This document shows, in pieces, positions 61,493 to 64,000 of a stretch of DNA of 64,000 bases (the stretch's first letter is position 1; every line of letters starts with the position of its first letter). A program made the position numbers and the translations under genes. The DNA is from Hypomesus transpacificus (taxonomy: Eukaryota > Chordata > Actinopteri > Osmeriformes > Osmeridae): assembly GCF_021917145.1 (NCBI RefSeq), contig NC_061082.1:18733413-18797412 (forward strand). Reading direction: 5' to 3'. The notes beneath the pieces are model-generated. The model was not told where the DNA came from. It did no database searches and saw only the letters and a list, made by a program, of their open reading frames with translations.

Positions 61493-63821
61493 ATGATGGA
61501 CAGGATAAGAAAAGAGATGATTCTGATGGAAAGGGGTCTGCACAGCCCAGTTTCTGGCAAAAGACTCTCAGAATCTGGAAATTCGGTATTGGAGGCCCTT
61601 GAAAATTCTCAGCACAGTGGTCGACTAAGCCCGAGAATAACTTCCGCTTCTCTTCATGGAAGTCTCGGGGATATTCCAACCAAAGGCAAGTTCGAAATCG
61701 ACAGTCTCTTCGGTAACCATCATAACAGCGAAAATACGTCTTCAGCGGAGATTTCATCCTCAGAAAGCCGTAAGAAAATTAGCTTATATCCAGAAGTTTC
61801 TCAAGATTCCGACATCAACAGTGATGTGGAAGTGGGATGTCCATCGCATCGCTCCCCGAGCCAACACAAGGAAAACAATAACAAAGGTAGCGTTTTATTT
61901 TAAAATAGCCTATCAACGTTTTTTCATAATCCATAATATTTTAACGGAGTAGCCTATAGATCTATAAACTGTAGCAAAACTACTTATTATTGCGATAGGC
62001 TAAGCTAATTCTAATAATGGCATAAAATACTATGATAAATGGCTTTGTAAAAACGTTAGAAGGGGGTTTAAAATCAAATCAGTTTATGTGATTTTGGGAA
62101 TAAATAACTTAGTTTTATTTATTTTCTGTAAGGAGGCAAACGTTTTTATTTTTGTCTTTTGTTGCCAGTAAGGTTTCCATTAGGCTGTATTACTATAATT
62201 TTATAATCCTAATAATGTGTGAATTTGAATTGACTTATGTTCTATCGAATAACTTGCATGGTTCTGTTTTAGGGTTTTCTGACAACATGTCTGGAGGGTC
62301 CAATACAAGTTCATCTTCGCTTTCCAATCTTAACGGTAATTCTATGGGAGGCCCAAACTGTTCTAATGCGGATCAAGTCAGAAGATATCGGACTGCTTTC
62401 ACCAGAGAACAAATAGGACGACTGGAGAAAGAATTTTACAGGGAAAATTATGTCTCGAGGCCAAGAAGATGCGAACTGGCTGCAGCACTGAATCTACCTG
62501 AGACTACTATTAAGGTAGCCTTTCTATCTGTATTATTTACGATGATACAGATATCATTTTCCATGATCATCAGAGGGTGTATACTGTTTTAATATTATAG
62601 TTTTATATTATTATATACCCTAGATATTTGAAATAGGCTGTGTAAACAATTACGCGCAGGGAATTTAAAGGGAACGTTTAGCGACTCCCCGCCCCCCTCC
62701 CCCCAAATATACTCGAACATACACATACCATACTTCCAGAAAACTTCTGGATGAACTTGATTGTTGTGGAATCCTGCATGCTATTGCATAGCTTGGATGA
62801 TTTTAGGATTGCAGCAAATCTTTGGGACAATTAAAAGGGCGACGTAAGCCTATTAATTTGAATAAAGCAAAATACCCTCAATCTTTACAAGCTCCCCCCC
62901 TCCTTGTCTCTCTCTCTCACTCTCTCACTCTGTCTCTCTGTCTCTCTGTCTCTCTGTCTCTCTGTCTCTCTGTCTCTCTGTTTCTCTGTTTCTCTCACAC
63001 AGAAATACACACACACAGACTTAAGATTTATTTCGAATATTTTGACTAGACCGGATGCCGTAGCTTGTGCAGTGCGCACGCTTAAAAAATAACACTTTAC
63101 ATTAGACGCATCAAAGGTGAAATAAATATTCCTGTCACATTAAAGGCCCATAGCCAATTTAGGATGTGTTGAGCTCGAATAAACTTGCGCTTTATTTTAT
63201 GTCTAGGTCTGGTTCCAGAACAGACGGATGAAGGATAAGAGGCAACGTTTGGCGATGTCTTGGCCCCATCCAGCAGACCCAAGCTTTTACACCTACATGA
63301 TGACGCACGCAGCAGCCACCGGAAGTCTACCATACCCTTTCCATTCTCACATGCCTCTGCACTATTACCCGCATGTTGGTGTCACAGCAGCAGCCGCTGC
63401 CGCAGCTGCGTCTGGTGCGGCGTCGTCACCTTTCGCCACCTCTATCCGCCCCCTTGATACTTTCCGTGCACTCTCTCATCCTTACTCTCGACCAGAACTT
63501 CTCTGTAGCTTCAGGCACCCAGGACTTTATCAATCACCCGCGGGCCTCAATAGTTCTGCGGCAGCATCAGCGGCAGCGGCAGCAGCGGCGGCGGCGGCAG
63601 CGGTCAGCGCGCCATCAGCCGCTGGGCCTTGTTCATGTCTCAGTTGTCATAGCAGTCAGGCAGCAAGTGCTCTAGGCTCCAGAAATGCTAATGCTGACTT
63701 CACCTGCACTGCGTCCGGGCAAAGATCCGAGAGTGGATTTTTGCCTTATTCTGCCGCTGTTCTCAGCAAAACCTCAGTACCATCCCCAGATCATAGAGAA
63801 GAGACTTCGCTCAACAGATAA
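61493..63821 (+). CDS. evx2: homeobox even-skipped homolog protein 2
   Basis: Coding exons are 61493-61886, 62273-62514 and 63207-63821. Intron 1 is phase 1 (AAAG|GTAGCG, TTTTAG) and intron 2 is phase 0, splitting the homeodomain after residue 46 (ATTAAG|GTAGCC, GTCTAG|GTC), the conserved even-skipped position. The product is 416 residues starting with tandem Met codons ([19 protein letters not shown]), matching Evx2. [11 protein letters not shown] and SDVEVGC are Evx2 motifs. The homeodomain is about 167-226 ([33 protein letters not shown]). [20 protein letters not shown], an alanine tract and [11 protein letters not shown] follow, ending [14 protein letters not shown]. It is a transcriptional regulator of spinal interneurons, fin and tail. 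It is divergent from hoxd13, as in all known HoxD clusters. Confidence 0.97.
62903..63019. repeat. TCTCTG microsatellite in evx2 intron 2
   Basis: CT-rich array with many TCTCTG units followed by a short AC run. On the evx2 sense strand it is a polypyrimidine tract about 190 bp before the exon 3 acceptor. Confidence 0.9.
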
Positions 63822-64000
63822 CTGATTGGAACAAATCACAAGACTCTCATTACGTTTTTTTCATTCTACCATGCGTATGTAATTAGATACATCAAGGCCT
63901 AGTTATGGCCTATATTAAGGTTGGCATAAACATCGTGCTCATTTCGAAATAATACCACAGATTGTTCCCTCAGTTAACTGTGTTTAGTGGCCATTTACGC
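63822..64000. other. start of evx2 3'UTR
   Basis: Sequence following the evx2 stop codon; no polyadenylation signal or other feature is seen before the window ends. Confidence 0.6.

Overview
This window is a fish Hox cluster. It carries one complete HoxD-type cluster, with hoxd1, hoxd3, hoxd4, hoxd9, hoxd10, hoxd11, hoxd12 and hoxd13 all on the minus strand. The flanking evx2 gene is on the plus strand, tail to the right. All nine genes are intact: each Hox gene has two coding exons split by a phase-1 intron, and evx2 has three. Every homeodomain keeps the WFQNRR recognition-helix core. Cluster identity rests on the hoxd3 and hoxd4 proteins, the order of the posterior genes, divergent evx2 next to hoxd13, and a mir-10 hairpin just 5' of hoxd4. 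Short intergenic distances (about 56 kb from hoxd1 to evx2), small introns, no hoxd8 and little polyalanine in the Hox proteins point to a ray-finned fish, probably a teleost HoxDa-type cluster. A retained paralogue-group-1 gene is unusual: it is absent from the HoxD clusters of the well-known zebrafish, medaka and pufferfish genomes. I infer a less-sampled, perhaps early-branching lineage; the species cannot be named from the sequence.

Layout. 1-7.5 kb: 3' flank of hoxd1, with a 52-bp tandem repeat, strongly G-rich repeats and a perfect DR5 retinoic-acid response element at 2845-2861. 7.5-8.6 kb: hoxd1. 11.7-13.3 kb: hoxd3, with an intronic foldback element and candidate non-coding 5' exons reaching back to about 19.3 kb. 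22.8-23.9 kb: hoxd4, with mir-10b at 24.9 kb. 25-35.9 kb: a 12-kb interval with no homeobox where hoxd8 would lie in tetrapods; it contains two promoter-like modules. 35.9-37.0 kb: hoxd9. 39.5-41.2 kb: hoxd10, then a striking 40-bp-stem hairpin at 41.8 kb. 45.7-47.2 kb: hoxd11. 51.3-52.2 kb: hoxd12. 55.3-56.4 kb: hoxd13, with a perfect 32-bp palindrome just 3' of it. 56.4-61.5 kb: hoxd13-evx2 spacer containing a TIR-flanked transposon and other interspersed repeats. 61.5-63.8 kb: evx2.

The genes act as one collinear regulatory unit. hoxd1, hoxd3 and hoxd4 are expected to pattern hindbrain and anterior trunk under retinoic-acid control. hoxd9-hoxd13 and evx2 are expected to pattern posterior axis, fins and urogenital region. 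The sequence supports this with retinoid-receptor half-site arrays on the 3' side, a recurrent E-box plus CCAAT promoter module upstream of most Hox genes, and CTCF-like motifs. All regulatory calls are motif-based inference; the coding calls are secure.
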